From Planctomycetota bacterium (lineage in GTDB: Bacteria > Planctomycetota > Planctomycetia > Pirellulales > Lacipirellulaceae), in contig JAJDED010000053.1 in assembly GCA_029259915.1 (NCBI GenBank), forward strand, positions 124,001 through 188,000: a DNA stretch of 64,000 nt, in the 5' to 3' direction. Position numbers and translations under genes: made by a program. The notes beneath the pieces were generated by a model that had not been told where the DNA came from, ran no database searches, and saw only the letters and a list, made by a program, of their open reading frames with translations. Below are positions 26,805-36,500 of this stretch, piece by piece. The number at the start of each line of letters is the position of its first letter. Position 1 is the first letter of the stretch.

Positions 26805-27557
26805 TTGATCGTCTGCGTATCGATAGAGAGTTTCCCTGGTCAACCTCGAGAGGAGGTGCTGCCCACGATCGTAGATTTGGAATTCACCTCGGTCGAATTA
26901 CCGCTACACGAACAAGGCACTAGTTGGGTCAAGCCGTCGGTCGTGCTTTCCCAACCCGATCTTGCGTTGGATGCGTGTCGCAGTACGCAACGGCTGAGCA
27001 TAGGGGCCTTCAGTATCGAGCAACAGTCCGAGGGTGACCGCTACTACGAAGAGTTTACAGCCTGTGCGAAAATGGCCAAATCGCTGAAAGTCGTGCCGCT
27101 GATTGTGCCGGCTGCCGAATTGGGTACCCCTTTCAATGCCGAAATCGAACGCTTACGCGAACTGGTGCGAATCGCCTCGATGGAAGGATGCTTGGTAGCA
27201 CTGAAAACGCAAATCGGCTGTATGACCGAAGACCCCGACACCGCCACCGTGTTGTGCGACAACGTCAAAGGATTGGGACTCTCGCTCGACCCTAGCCACT
27301 ACATCACCGGCCCGCGGCAAGGGCGCGATTTCTCCAAGGTGATGCCTTACGTATCGCATGTGCAGTTGCGCGATTCGACTAAGAACGAAATGCACGTACG
27401 CGTCGGCAAAGGCGAAGTCGACTACGGTCGCTTGGTTTCTCAGTTGGCCCACGAAAAATACGACCGAGCACTCACCGTTCACATGCCACCGATCGAAGGG
27501 CTCGAACACCGCGCGGAACTGCGAAAGTTGCGTCTGCTGCTCGAAAGCCTGTTGTAA
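26805..27557 (+). CDS. Sugar phosphate isomerase/epimerase, second copy
   Basis: A 250-residue TIM-barrel protein of the xylose isomerase-like family, shorter than the one at 2638. Signatures are LVALKTQIGC, GLSLDPSHYITGP, VSHVQLRDSTKNEMHVRVGKG and YDRALTVHMPP, supplying the D/H metal ligands. The start is TTG at 26805, preceded by GGAGAGA six bases upstream. A stand-alone gene; substrate unknown. Confidence 0.83.
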   Translation: MIVCVSIESFPGQPREEVLPTIVDLEFTSVELPLHEQGTSWVKPSVVLSQPDLALDACRSTQRLSIGAFSIEQQSEGDRYYEEFTACAKMAKSLKVVPLIVPAAELGTPFNAEIERLRELVRIASMEGCLVALKTQIGCMTEDPDTATVLCDNVKGLGLSLDPSHYITGPRQGRDFSKVMPYVSHVQLRDSTKNEMHVRVGKGEVDYGRLVSQLAHEKYDRALTVHMPPIEGLEHRAELRKLRLLLESLL

Positions 27558-27797
27558 TGATTCCGCCGAAGTTTTCCATGGAATTCGAGCCGCGTGGAAT
27601 GGAGAAGCTGGTATTGGGAAATCTTTAGCCCCTACGAATTTTCTCCGAAACTTTCTGGTCTTTGCGAGGTTTATTATTCGAGGGGCCGCTGCGCGCATTC
27701 CATTGATGACGTCGCCGCTATCACTGGTAAGCCGAGCAGCCCAGGCATAGACTAAAGGGGTTCTGGCCTCCATCGACGGCCCCCGCGGAGAAGACGG

Positions 27798-28439
27798 TTG
27801 ACCATTAGCGAATCCACCGCCCAACGGTTTACGGCGCAAGACCCCGACGTGCGGCTGATGCTCCAGGTGTGCGACGACAACGCGGGTGCGTTTGAAGAAT
27901 TGATGCAGCGCTACCAGCACCGCGTGGTTTCGTTGATGACCCATCTGGTGGGACGCCGCGACATGGCAGAAGACTTGGCACAAGATATTTTCTTGCGCGT
28001 GTATCGGGCACGCAAGCGGTATGTGCCGGGCTCGAAGTTTTCCACGTGGCTTTATACGATTGCAAACAATGTAGCTTCCAATGCACTGCGCGGGTTAGCG
28101 CGGCGTAAAGAAGTGAACTTGAACAATGGCAAGAGTGGAGAACTCCGAGGAAATCCGCTCGATGCGGTCGCCCTCGCTGCCAGCGGCTTGATGCCCACCC
28201 GGCAACTTGATAGATCGGAACTTCGGGAAGTCGTCAAACTTGCGGTCGCCACGCTCAACGACCGGCAACGGATGGCCGTGCTGCTCAACAAATTCGAACA
28301 CCTGAGTTACGACGAAATCGCGGAAGTCATGCAACTTGGCCCCACCGCAGTGAAATCGCTACTTTCGCGCGCCCGGACAAACTTGCGCGAGATACTCGAA
28401 CCCTATCTGGACCAAGGAGAAAAACCCCGTGAATATTGA
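27798..28439 (+). CDS. ECF-type RNA polymerase sigma factor
   Basis: A 213-residue group 4 sigma factor. Region 2 is visible as AFEELMQRYQHRVVSLM and DLAQDIFLRVYRARKR with SKFSTWLYTIANNVASNALR. Region 4 is LNDRQRMAVLLNKFEHLSYD, then EIAEVMQLGPTAVKSLLSRA with a helix-turn-helix. The start is TTG at 27798 behind GGAGAAG. The membrane protein at 28620, with an anti-sigma-like N-terminus, is the likely partner. The two are separated by repeat element D, whose first base is the last base of this stop codon. Confidence 0.9.
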   Translation: MTISESTAQRFTAQDPDVRLMLQVCDDNAGAFEELMQRYQHRVVSLMTHLVGRRDMAEDLAQDIFLRVYRARKRYVPGSKFSTWLYTIANNVASNALRGLARRKEVNLNNGKSGELRGNPLDAVALAASGLMPTRQLDRSELREVVKLAVATLNDRQRMAVLLNKFEHLSYDEIAEVMQLGPTAVKSLLSRARTNLREILEPYLDQGEKPREY

Positions 28440-28572
28440 ACCGCAAAGACACGAAGGCACAAAGGAAAGAAGAATGTCGTAAGCGAAAAGGATTGCTCGA
28501 TCTCTAATAGCACAGTTCCTTTTAATCATTCCTATTTTTAAATTATCTTCGTGCCTCTGTGTCTTTGTGGTT
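28439..28572. repeat. Inverted-repeat element D (AACCGCAAAG type)
   Basis: The left arm (28439-28464) opens AACCGCAAAGACACGAAGG. The right arm (28547-28572) is its inverse and differs at about four of 26 positions. The internal unit is ~9 bp (CGCAAAGAC, ACGAAGGCA, CAAAG). The loop is ~80 bp. The left arm begins inside the stop codon of the sigma-factor gene. Confidence 0.85.
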
Positions 28573-28619
28573 AATCCGTTTTACTTAGTTGAGTAAACAT
28601 AGTTCGAAATGTTAAAACC

Positions 28620-30140
28620 ATGAAACCAACCAATTCCACCGACGACTTCTCCCACCGCTGGGAAGAGATAGTTGCTTATCTCGACGGCGAACTGTCGCCC
28701 GCGGAGAGTGCGCAGGTGGAACAGCAACTCGCTGCCGACGAGCAATATCGGCGACAGTTGCAGGGGTTGCAGCGCACCTGGCAGGCTTTGGACGAATTGC
28801 CCGCCGTGAGCGTCGACGATAACTTTGCCAAAACCACAATGGAAATGGTAGTCGACGTTGCCCGTAGTGACATCGACGCACAAACACTCGCTTTGCCAAT
28901 CCAACGTCGCAAAAAACGTTTGTCGACTTTTCTACTGACAACCGCATCTCTATTGCTCGGGGTATTGGTGTACCGATTGGCTTGGGAGAATCCCAACGAC
29001 GCACTCCTCGCCAATTTGCCGGTCGTGCAATATATCGACGTCTATTCCCAGTTTCGTGATGTCGAATTCCTACGGCTCCTCAGCCACGTGTTAGCATCAA
29101 AGAATTGGCCAAACGATTTGGAATCTGAGGAACTGCAGCAGCGAGTGAAACAATTCCAGCTTGTTGCTACTCCCGAGAGCCGTCACCAATGGCTAAACGA
29201 TCTACCACCCGACGATCGGATTGCCTTGAAGGCCAAAGCCAATCGGTTTCGAGCGCTCTCTGAGAAACAACAGGCGAACCTCCGGGAATTGCAGGAAACG
29301 GTTGCAATCTCACCCGACGCTGTTGAGCTACAGAAGACGATGCTTCAATACCAGCATTGGCTGAATGGGTTGCCACCAAGCGAGCAATTCGAGCTGCGCG
29401 AACTCTCGGTTAATGATCGTGTACACAGAATTTCTCGAATGATTGATCAGCAGACCCTTATGGATTCGCTAGAACTCTCACCAGAAGAGCTTGACACATT
29501 CCTCCGAACCGTTCGGCCTCGGCTCAACGGGTTGAAGGAGGAGATGATCCAAAATATGTCGCCCGGGGAGCGACGGGCCTTCGAAAACGCCCCCCCAGAG
29601 AGAAAGGGTTGGCATCTAATCAGAAAGTTTGGCACGAGTTCGCCGACTCACCGCGAGCAACTCCATCGCATCATTCGCGATGCTTTGCCTGATTCGAAGC
29701 GAGAGCAGTTCGAAAAGCTGTCTCCTGGCGAACAGCGCGAACGGTTTTTTGGATGGATGCAACAGGCGATGTGGTCGGAAGCCTCGAATCGCAGGCCAGG
29801 ACAGCGGCGTAGGAGAATTGAACCAACCGAGGAACAACTCGAAGAGTTTTTTGTTGAAGAAGTGGATGCGGCAACCAAGGAACGCCTGTTGGCTTTGCCG
29901 CGCGACGAAATGCAACAACAGCTATTGCGAATGATCCGAAGGAATCTGCCCGTATGGGATTGGCAACCCCACGGAAGCCAGCATACGCGACCCTTTTCCG
30001 ATCGACCGCCACTTAGTGCAGAGTTCGATCGGCGCGGAAGAGGACCAGGGCCCCGACGACATGATCGTCGCAACGGCTCTCGTTCCGACCATCCCCCGGA
30101 ACGCCCGCGTTTTCCCCCACCGCACCCAGACGATCGTTGA
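28620..30140 (+). CDS. Membrane anti-sigma-like protein with repeated SPGE motifs
   Basis: A 506-residue protein. The first ~60 residues match anti-sigma domains (EEIVAYLDGELSPAESAQVE, then QQLAADEQYRRQL). One membrane helix follows at ~100-120 (STFLLTTASLLLGVLVYRLA). The extracytoplasmic part carries several short helical units with related lines: LPPDDRIALKAKA, LPPSEQFELREL, SPEELDTFLRTV, SPGERRAFENAP, SPGEQRERFFGW. This resembles DUF3106-like repeats. The C-terminus is Arg/Pro-rich. It presumably holds the ECF sigma factor (27798) at the membrane until a periplasmic signal arrives. No HxxxCxxC zinc motif was seen. Confidence 0.72.
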   Translation: MKPTNSTDDFSHRWEEIVAYLDGELSPAESAQVEQQLAADEQYRRQLQGLQRTWQALDELPAVSVDDNFAKTTMEMVVDVARSDIDAQTLALPIQRRKKRLSTFLLTTASLLLGVLVYRLAWENPNDALLANLPVVQYIDVYSQFRDVEFLRLLSHVLASKNWPNDLESEELQQRVKQFQLVATPESRHQWLNDLPPDDRIALKAKANRFRALSEKQQANLRELQETVAISPDAVELQKTMLQYQHWLNGLPPSEQFELRELSVNDRVHRISRMIDQQTLMDSLELSPEELDTFLRTVRPRLNGLKEEMIQNMSPGERRAFENAPPERKGWHLIRKFGTSSPTHREQLHRIIRDALPDSKREQFEKLSPGEQRERFFGWMQQAMWSEASNRRPGQRRRRIEPTEEQLEEFFVEEVDAATKERLLALPRDEMQQQLLRMIRRNLPVWDWQPHGSQHTRPFSDRPPLSAEFDRRGRGPGPRRHDRRNGSRSDHPPERPRFPPPHPDDR

Positions 30141-30149
30141 CTACCAGCG

Positions 30150-31634
30150 TCAAACGGCCGGGTCTCTGCCATCCACCCAGGGGCCTTCCAGACTTTGGTA
30201 AGGGGGATCTTGCAACAAGCTTCCAGTATCCCCGGCATTCCAACCCGCGATGTGATTGGGTTTGCTGCGGGACTTTGACTTATCTTCCCATTGTTTGGCC
30301 CAACTGGCATCGGCATCGCCTACGGTTTGCGTTTCAGCGTCGAAATGGAAAACTTTGCCTTCGCGATAACTACGCGAGCCAAGATTGACCGTGACGATTG
30401 CCGCAGCACCTAAGTTGGGTGAACAATTCACCTTGTCGGGAGTGCCTGCCAGACAGCAGTCCACGAAATTCTTCTGATGCGCGTAGGTCGAGTCGTGGAC
30501 CTTTCCAACCTCAAAATGTTTATCCTTGATCGAGCTGTCCAGAGTGACCTGGGGTCGCTCGGCTTTGAAATCAAAACCAGAAAATTCTTCGCCCGTTCCA
30601 AAATCGATCGACCCATTGTGTCCACGGATCAGTTGACGGATGGGAGTTACCTGGCTACACATCGTCGCGGTAATGAGGCCCTGCACACCTTCGTCATAGT
30701 CGGCTACAACGGTGGCCACGTCGGGCACTTGGCGGCCATCGTATTCCATAAAAATTCCGCCTGCGCCTACCACGCGACGAGGGAATCGCAAACCGGTCGC
30801 TTTAAGCATCGACGTGGTACGGTGGACAAACAAGTCAGTATACATCCCCGAACCGAAAGGCCAGAACCGACGCCACTGGGCATAGATGGCCCGATCGAAA
30901 GGCACATCGGGTGCCAAGCCCTCGTCGACGCCGAGCCATTGCTTCCAATCGATGGTCTTGGGGGACATATCTCGCGTCAACTTATAGTAGCGCCATTGCC
31001 CCATCACCGAATTGCGGAAATATTCCGTCTGGTACATTAAAACTTTTCCCAGCTTGCCAGATCGCAACAACTCGTTTGCCTTACCCCAGACCGGAAGTGC
31101 TGTTGACTGCACACCTACCTGCATCACTTTGCCGGAAGTCTTCCAAGCTCGGACCACATCAAACGCTTCGTCAATCGTATGCGTCATCGGCTTTTCGCAA
31201 TAAACGTGCTTGCCGGCCTGGAGTGCATCAATAGTTTGCTTGGCATGCCAATGGTCGGGCGTCCCGATGCACACCGCATCAATGCTTTCGTCGGCCAGCA
31301 GTTCGCGATAGTTGGCGTACATGGTAGGCGCACTGCCCGTTTCTGTACGAATATGATCGGCCGCCTTATCTGCATTGTGCGTGTAAACATCGTTGACGGC
31401 CACAAGGTCGATCGGAGCACCCGCCTTACGCAGTTTTGCTAAGGGCTTCACATGCCCATCAAAACCGCGACCGCCCGGGCCAATGAAACCGATGCGCAAG
31501 CGTTCGTTTGCCCCCGCCGCACGTACACCAGCAGGCGCGGCCAACACACTCGCAGCCGCCCCAAGCGCTGCAGCACCTGAAGCGCTCTTATGGATAAACT
31601 CTCGCCTGGTTACGTCGTGTTGTTGCTTTTTCAT
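30150..31634 (-). CDS. Gfo/Idh/MocA-family oxidoreductase, Tat-exported
   Basis: A 494-residue protein. A twin-arginine signal opens it (DVTRREFIHKSASG, then AAALGAAASVLAAPAG). The NAD-binding Rossmann domain has LRIGFIGPGGRGFDGH, and CEKPMTHTIDEAF is the family's EKP motif. The C-terminal domain has WRRFWPFGSGMYTDLFVH. Planctomycetes hold many such exported dehydrogenases of unknown sugar or cyclitol substrate. MKKQQHDV was chosen as start since it places the RR motif near the N-terminus. Confidence 0.88.
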   Translation of the reverse strand: MKKQQHDVTRREFIHKSASGAAALGAAASVLAAPAGVRAAGANERLRIGFIGPGGRGFDGHVKPLAKLRKAGAPIDLVAVNDVYTHNADKAADHIRTETGSAPTMYANYRELLADESIDAVCIGTPDHWHAKQTIDALQAGKHVYCEKPMTHTIDEAFDVVRAWKTSGKVMQVGVQSTALPVWGKANELLRSGKLGKVLMYQTEYFRNSVMGQWRYYKLTRDMSPKTIDWKQWLGVDEGLAPDVPFDRAIYAQWRRFWPFGSGMYTDLFVHRTTSMLKATGLRFPRRVVGAGGIFMEYDGRQVPDVATVVADYDEGVQGLITATMCSQVTPIRQLIRGHNGSIDFGTGEEFSGFDFKAERPQVTLDSSIKDKHFEVGKVHDSTYAHQKNFVDCCLAGTPDKVNCSPNLGAAAIVTVNLGSRSYREGKVFHFDAETQTVGDADASWAKQWEDKSKSRSKPNHIAGWNAGDTGSLLQDPPYQSLEGPWVDGRDPAV

Positions 31635-31766
31635 CTTTCTACACCCTTGCCTCAACATTGTGGTTCATTGCGACAACCTGAGCAGTCGATGCGCGGTGGA
31701 AAACGCGCATCAAACTACTAGACTACCGGTGGATTGTGGAGTTGCGATTGTACCCGCTTAAGGCGT

Positions 31767-31798
31767 TAAGCCGCAAGCGGCCAGCCGCTAGCGGCTTA
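31767..31798. terminator. Terminator-like hairpin (AAGCCGC...GCGGCTT)
   Basis: Arms TAAGCCGCAAGCGG (31767-31780) and CCGCTAGCGGCTTA (31785-31798) pair with one mismatch around CCAG. It lies between the stop of the minus-strand gene at 31844 and the start of the next minus-strand gene, as expected for a terminator. The core GCCGCTAGCGGC looks like a dispersed palindrome. Confidence 0.5.
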
Positions 31799-31843
31799 GC
31801 CGGCAAATCTACAGACAAACTTGATTTGCGGGTCGAGATCGAC

Positions 31844-32338
31844 CTAGAAACTTGAGTAACTAAATTGGTAGAAACCAACCGACTGCACGGGGTTGCCCTC
31901 AAGTGTTTCGTTCACGACCTTGGCAATGTCTTCTCGCAATGAAGTGAGTAGAGGATCCTCTAACTCTTGCTCGCTAAGACTTCGAGCCTCCAAGATCAGT
32001 TGATGATGAATCTCTGGACCATAATCTTCGAGAGCTTTTTTCACGGCTTTCAGGTCGCGATTGGCGACATGCCCAAAGACGTGGAAATTAAGCTGGGCCG
32101 GATCACTAAGCTCCGCAAACTGTGGCAATGTCACTCGGTACTCGCCAAGATCAACTTCTTCCAGTCGTGCCCGAATGGCAATTGCCCGTCGAGATGCGAT
32201 TATTACATCGGCATCAAAACAACCAACCTGGATCGTACTCACAAGCAACAATAGCCAGCAGCCAAGCCGGCTTGGAATCCGATTCTTCTCTGGTGAGTTG
32301 GCACTCGCAAAGTTCGAATTGTTGCTGGAACAAATCAT
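31844..32338 (-). CDS. Small lipoprotein, FliL-like (copy 1)
   Basis: A 164-residue protein with lipoprotein signal CWLLLLVSTIQVGC (lipobox IQVGC). The mature domain starts with VDLGEYRVTLPQ and then LNFHVFGHVANRDLKAVKKA, followed by helix LRDLREDI-like LTSLREDIAKVVNETLEG and a last strand SVGFYQFSYSSF. The strand-helix-strand layout and the LG-x-Y/F-x-(V/I) opening resemble FliL. The proteins at 32536 and 33042 have the same plan, so three paralogues lie together, this one divergent from the other two. No flagellar genes are near. Confidence 0.55.
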   Translation of the reverse strand: MICSSNNSNFASANSPEKNRIPSRLGCWLLLLVSTIQVGCFDADVIIASRRAIAIRARLEEVDLGEYRVTLPQFAELSDPAQLNFHVFGHVANRDLKAVKKALEDYGPEIHHQLILEARSLSEQELEDPLLTSLREDIAKVVNETLEGNPVQSVGFYQFSYSSF

Positions 32339-32535
32339 GGTCGTTTGATTTGATGGGCCACTAAATATCTTGTAGACCGTCGAAAGCGTTACAAGTGGTA
32401 CAATCAGTCATTCAGGGTAAAAGGCGCAGAGTCCCCAGGCAAATATAGGTCGCAATTGGCTGCTAGGATTGGCGTATGTTTTCCTAGCGGGAGGTGTGCA
32501 TCGGAGCCACCACCGATCACAGGGAGTTTGTCGAT

Positions 32536-33042
32536 ATGCCAATGAAATGCCGCTCTTCAACCAGAAGCATACGTCGTGGTATTCTGACCGTCATGTCGGC
32601 TACAGCTCTGTTTGTCGCACTCCCCGGCTGCTCGGGGCCCGACATGCCGATGCTGGACGATTATTTAGAGGAACTCGAGTTCAATACACCGCTGGAGTCG
32701 CTCAAAGAAGTGCCTCTTGGAACATTTCGTATCTCGAGCGTGCCTCGCCACGAGGATCCATCGAAACACAAATCCAAGCCCGCCTGGATGCAGATCAATT
32801 TCAAGCTGTACGTTATTGCTACGCCAGAAAATGAGTCCGCGATTCTAGCGGCTTACGAGCGTCACCGAGGCATGTTTGATGATACGGTGATAAAAATCTT
32901 CCGTAACGCTTCGCTCGACGAACTGAGCGATCCGCGTTGGGCAACCATTAAGTCGCGGCTCTCGGATTCTACTCGACCCATTTTGGGTAGCGAACGCGTC
33001 AGACAAATTGTGGTCGACGATTACACTTGGGAGCCTATCTAA
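32536..33042 (+). CDS. Small lipoprotein, FliL-like (copy 2)
   Basis: A 168-residue protein beginning MPMKCRSSTRSIRRG with lipobox VALPGC. The mature domain repeats the paralogue plan: PLGTFRISSVPRHED, then QINFKLYVIATPENESAILA, LSDPRWATIKSRLSDSTRP and a terminal strand QIVVDDYTWEPI. The stop codon TAA overlaps the next ATG by one base (TAATG), so it is co-translated with copy 3. FliL similarity is by pattern only. Confidence 0.55.
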   Translation: MPMKCRSSTRSIRRGILTVMSATALFVALPGCSGPDMPMLDDYLEELEFNTPLESLKEVPLGTFRISSVPRHEDPSKHKSKPAWMQINFKLYVIATPENESAILAAYERHRGMFDDTVIKIFRNASLDELSDPRWATIKSRLSDSTRPILGSERVRQIVVDDYTWEPI

Positions 33043-33569
33043 TGGACCGCGACCTCAGAAAAAATTCTGTGCCATGGAAAGTACAAATCCGACTCCACCA
33101 AATGTCGCTGTGGACTAGGAATTCCCGGTTCTGGACACGAACACTGTTCGCAATGCTGACTGCCTTAGGGGCACTTGGGACTCGTGGGGCTTTGGCACAG
33201 AATGTCGCAGATGTCGATTCACAAGCAGAATCAGCCGCGGAAGAAGATGCTCCTCTCACCCTCGACCTGGGGCGATTCTCCATCAAAGAGTTGCGTCCCA
33301 CCCGGAACGAGACACTAGAAACTACCTTTGCAATCCATCTAAAGATATCTCCCGCAGGCAGTAAGGACCTCGTCGAACAACTCGAGCTCTGGAAACATCG
33401 ACTGCGAAGTCAGGTCATCGTTGCGGCGCGTACTGCCGAGACCACTGAATTCCGAGAACCCGATCTCCACCGACTTCGTCGTCGAATGCTCTTGCGAGTT
33501 AATCGCATGCTGAAAAATTCGATCATCTCCGAAATCCTTCTCTCGGAGTTCACGTTCTCGGTCAAATAA
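33042..33569 (+). CDS. Small exported protein, FliL-like (copy 3)
   Basis: A 175-residue protein. Hydrophobic segment RTLFAMLTALGALGTRGALA is a signal peptide or anchor. The domain runs LDLGRFSIKELRPTRN, TTFAIHLKISPAGSKDLV, PDLHRLRRRMLLRVNRML and the final strand EILLSEFTFSVK. The same order is seen in both neighbours. ATG at 33042 overlaps the stop of copy 2. It converges on the PVC cytochrome gene. Confidence 0.55.
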   Translation: MDRDLRKNSVPWKVQIRLHQMSLWTRNSRFWTRTLFAMLTALGALGTRGALAQNVADVDSQAESAAEEDAPLTLDLGRFSIKELRPTRNETLETTFAIHLKISPAGSKDLVEQLELWKHRLRSQVIVAARTAETTEFREPDLHRLRRRMLLRVNRMLKNSIISEILLSEFTFSVK

Positions 33570-33592
33570 CGACGTGTCGCACGGACCGGGGG

Positions 33593-36500
33593 TTAGCGTT
33601 TTCCACGTTGCCTTTTTTCGGCAACCTGGGGCCGGTCTGCTTGCTCAAAAAAGGCAAACAATTCGGCTACCTGCCTGAGCGACAACGTATTGAGCAAACC
33701 AGCAGGCATCACCGAAGCGGAGTTGGGAACGATTTGCTCGATCTCTTCGTGATCCAGTTCGATTTTTTCTCCGTCGGAGGTTAACACGGTCACCCCTTGC
33801 TCGTCCCGAGGACTAACCAATCCAGAATAAGTGCGACCGTTGGAAACAACGCTTCGGCTCGCGTATTGATCGGAGATGTCGTGGGAAGGATAGACGATCG
33901 ATTCGAGAATCTCCTTTTTCTGGAATCGTTGGGCCACTGTCGTCAGATCGGGCCCCAACGTTTCTCCCTGATCGCCGCAACGGTGGCACTTCACGCACTG
34001 CGCCGTCGTGAACGCTTCGTTCCCACGCTGGGGATCGGCATTGGCGGCATCGCTACTTTCTAAGTAGGTAAGCAGTTCTTCGTAGCTCCATTTATCTGTT
34101 CCTGAATCGACAGGCAACTCTGCCGGCGGAGCATCGGGGAAGTTTTCGGCATACCACGTCTGCCATTGTGCCAACCCCTGTTGAGAATCCTCGGCCTGAT
34201 CGGACTTCGATTGGCCCGACCAATGCGCAAGCAACGTAAGTGCCTCGTCCGCACCATGCTCGTCAAGCCGAAGTCCCAGCAGAATCACCTGCCGATACGG
34301 TTCCGGCTCCCGCGGCCGTTGTGGTACTTTTGTCAACGCAGCTACGACTTCGCGCCCAGCAACGCCATCAACAGTTTTTAACGATTCGACAAGATAGGGC
34401 CACGATTCTCCCTCGGGATGCTGAGTCAGGCTCATGGCGACCGTGGTGCGCTGATCGGGCTCGTCACGGTACACGTTGCGCAAATAATCCAGCGAGGCCA
34501 CCTCGCCACTACGACCCAAAACAGCAATGATTCCAACCCGCAGACGACGAAACCGGTCGTCATCGGCACACAAAGGTCGCACGCGTTGATCAAGTTTACG
34601 CAATTCTGCCAGCGATTCTGCGCCAGGATCGACAGGAAGCCTGGCCAGCACCGACAAAGCGGACGTAGGCCAGCGCTCTCCAGCAGCCAGGATATGTTGC
34701 CGTTCGCGCAGCGAAAGCTTCGTGAAAAATTCTCTGGCAAAACTTTCCAAATAGGCGCTAACACTGTATCCACCACTTACCGAGCGTGCCTCTTCGTAAA
34801 ATTTCATTAGTGCCAATTTGGAATCGGTATCCCAGCCCTGTTCGAGTCGGGAGGCGTACGAACAGATTTGTAGCTTTTCTTCAATCGGCGTTTCTGCTAC
34901 GAGTTGGGCCGCAAATTTATCAGCCGCACCGGGCACTTGCAAATGGACTAGCATGCGAACCAATTCGCGATTCTCCCCTGCATTGCCGCTGGGATACCTG
35001 GCCAATAGCGCACTGCCGAGTTCCGGAACATCCGCGGTGGAAAGCTGGCCATGAATCAACGCAAGCTGGACCACCCGCAATAGATCGACCGACTGGAGAG
35101 GTGCGGAGTCCGATTTGTGATCTTTGAGCCACGATTGGCACCGATCAAGCACCGCGCGAGCCGTTTCCTTTTCGGCCCGTTGCGTCAAAAGTGCTACGGC
35201 TCCGTAACAAAACCCCGCAACGTCGCGATGCTGAAGCACTCGCTCGGCCCATTGTTCCGCTGGGAATTTTTCCAAGGTCCGTCGCGCAGCAAACGCAACA
35301 AATCGATCTTCATCAGCCAGCAGATTCACCACGGCATCAAGCCCCTGCGGCGCATCGGCTCGGGCCAGCGATTCACACGCCACCCGCCGCACGAAGGGAT
35401 CTTTGTCTTCAAGCAGCGCGACTAACCGCTGCTGGCTTGATTCGCCCGTCTGCATAAACATCAATCGGGCCGCCTGCGCGCGCACTTCGGTGCTCTTGTC
35501 TTGCGAAAGGTCCACCAGCAATTGCTCGCTGGGACGTGGCCCAAAAAACATCATCAGCTTCAGCGCCTGCAATCGCTCCGAAAGGGTGTGCGACGTATCG
35601 CGAGCCGCGGCATCGAGTTCCGTTCCCCAATTGTCTCCTAACGCGACTTTCACCCCGGCAATCCGCGCGCGGGCCCAATCGGCGTCGATTTGTGGTTGGC
35701 GCAAAGCGCGATCGATCGCACGTTGCTCGGCCACCACATCGCGAGCCAATTCGCCCGTATAGCGCACACGGTACACACCGCCATCGGTGCCGCGTCCACC
35801 GGTGCAAAAATAAAGTGCCCCGTCAGGCCCGACCGAAATGTCCGTAGCATTCAACGGCCGGCCCGAGACAAAAACTTCGTTCTCCGCGCGATAGGTCGCA
35901 CCGTGGCGATCGATCCGCACCACATGAATCCGACCCGTCGCCCAATCGCAAGCGAACATCGCACCGCGATAGATCTCGGGGTACGCGGTGTGCTCGTAAA
36001 ACTCGACGCCCGTGGGCGATCCCGGTCCCATATCCACCAGCGCAGGTAAGCTGTCGAGATAATACGCGGGCCATTTAGCCCAACCGCCACGCCAGCCAAG
36101 CTCGGCACCGGCGGTCGCGTGCATCACGCGCGTGGGCCGATACCAAGGAGCACCGATGTCCCATTCCATGTCGGAATCATAGGTAAGAATTTCACCATCA
36201 GCAGTGAATGCAAAGTCGTAGCAATTCCGAAAACCGCCCGCGACCACTTCCACAAAGCTCCCGCGAGCGTCGGTACGAAAAATCGTGCCGCCCGGCGCCG
36301 GAATTCCCACCGCATGGCCCCGCGGGTCTTCCTGACGGGGTTGCACCAAATCGCCCTCGTAAGCATTGCGGTATGGACTGTGTAAACTGAGTGGCACACC
36401 GACCTTCGTGTGATTACCCAAGATCACGTAAATCAACCCGTCGGGACCCAACCGCACCGCATGCGCGTCATGTTCGCCTTTGGAACCACGCACCGGAACC

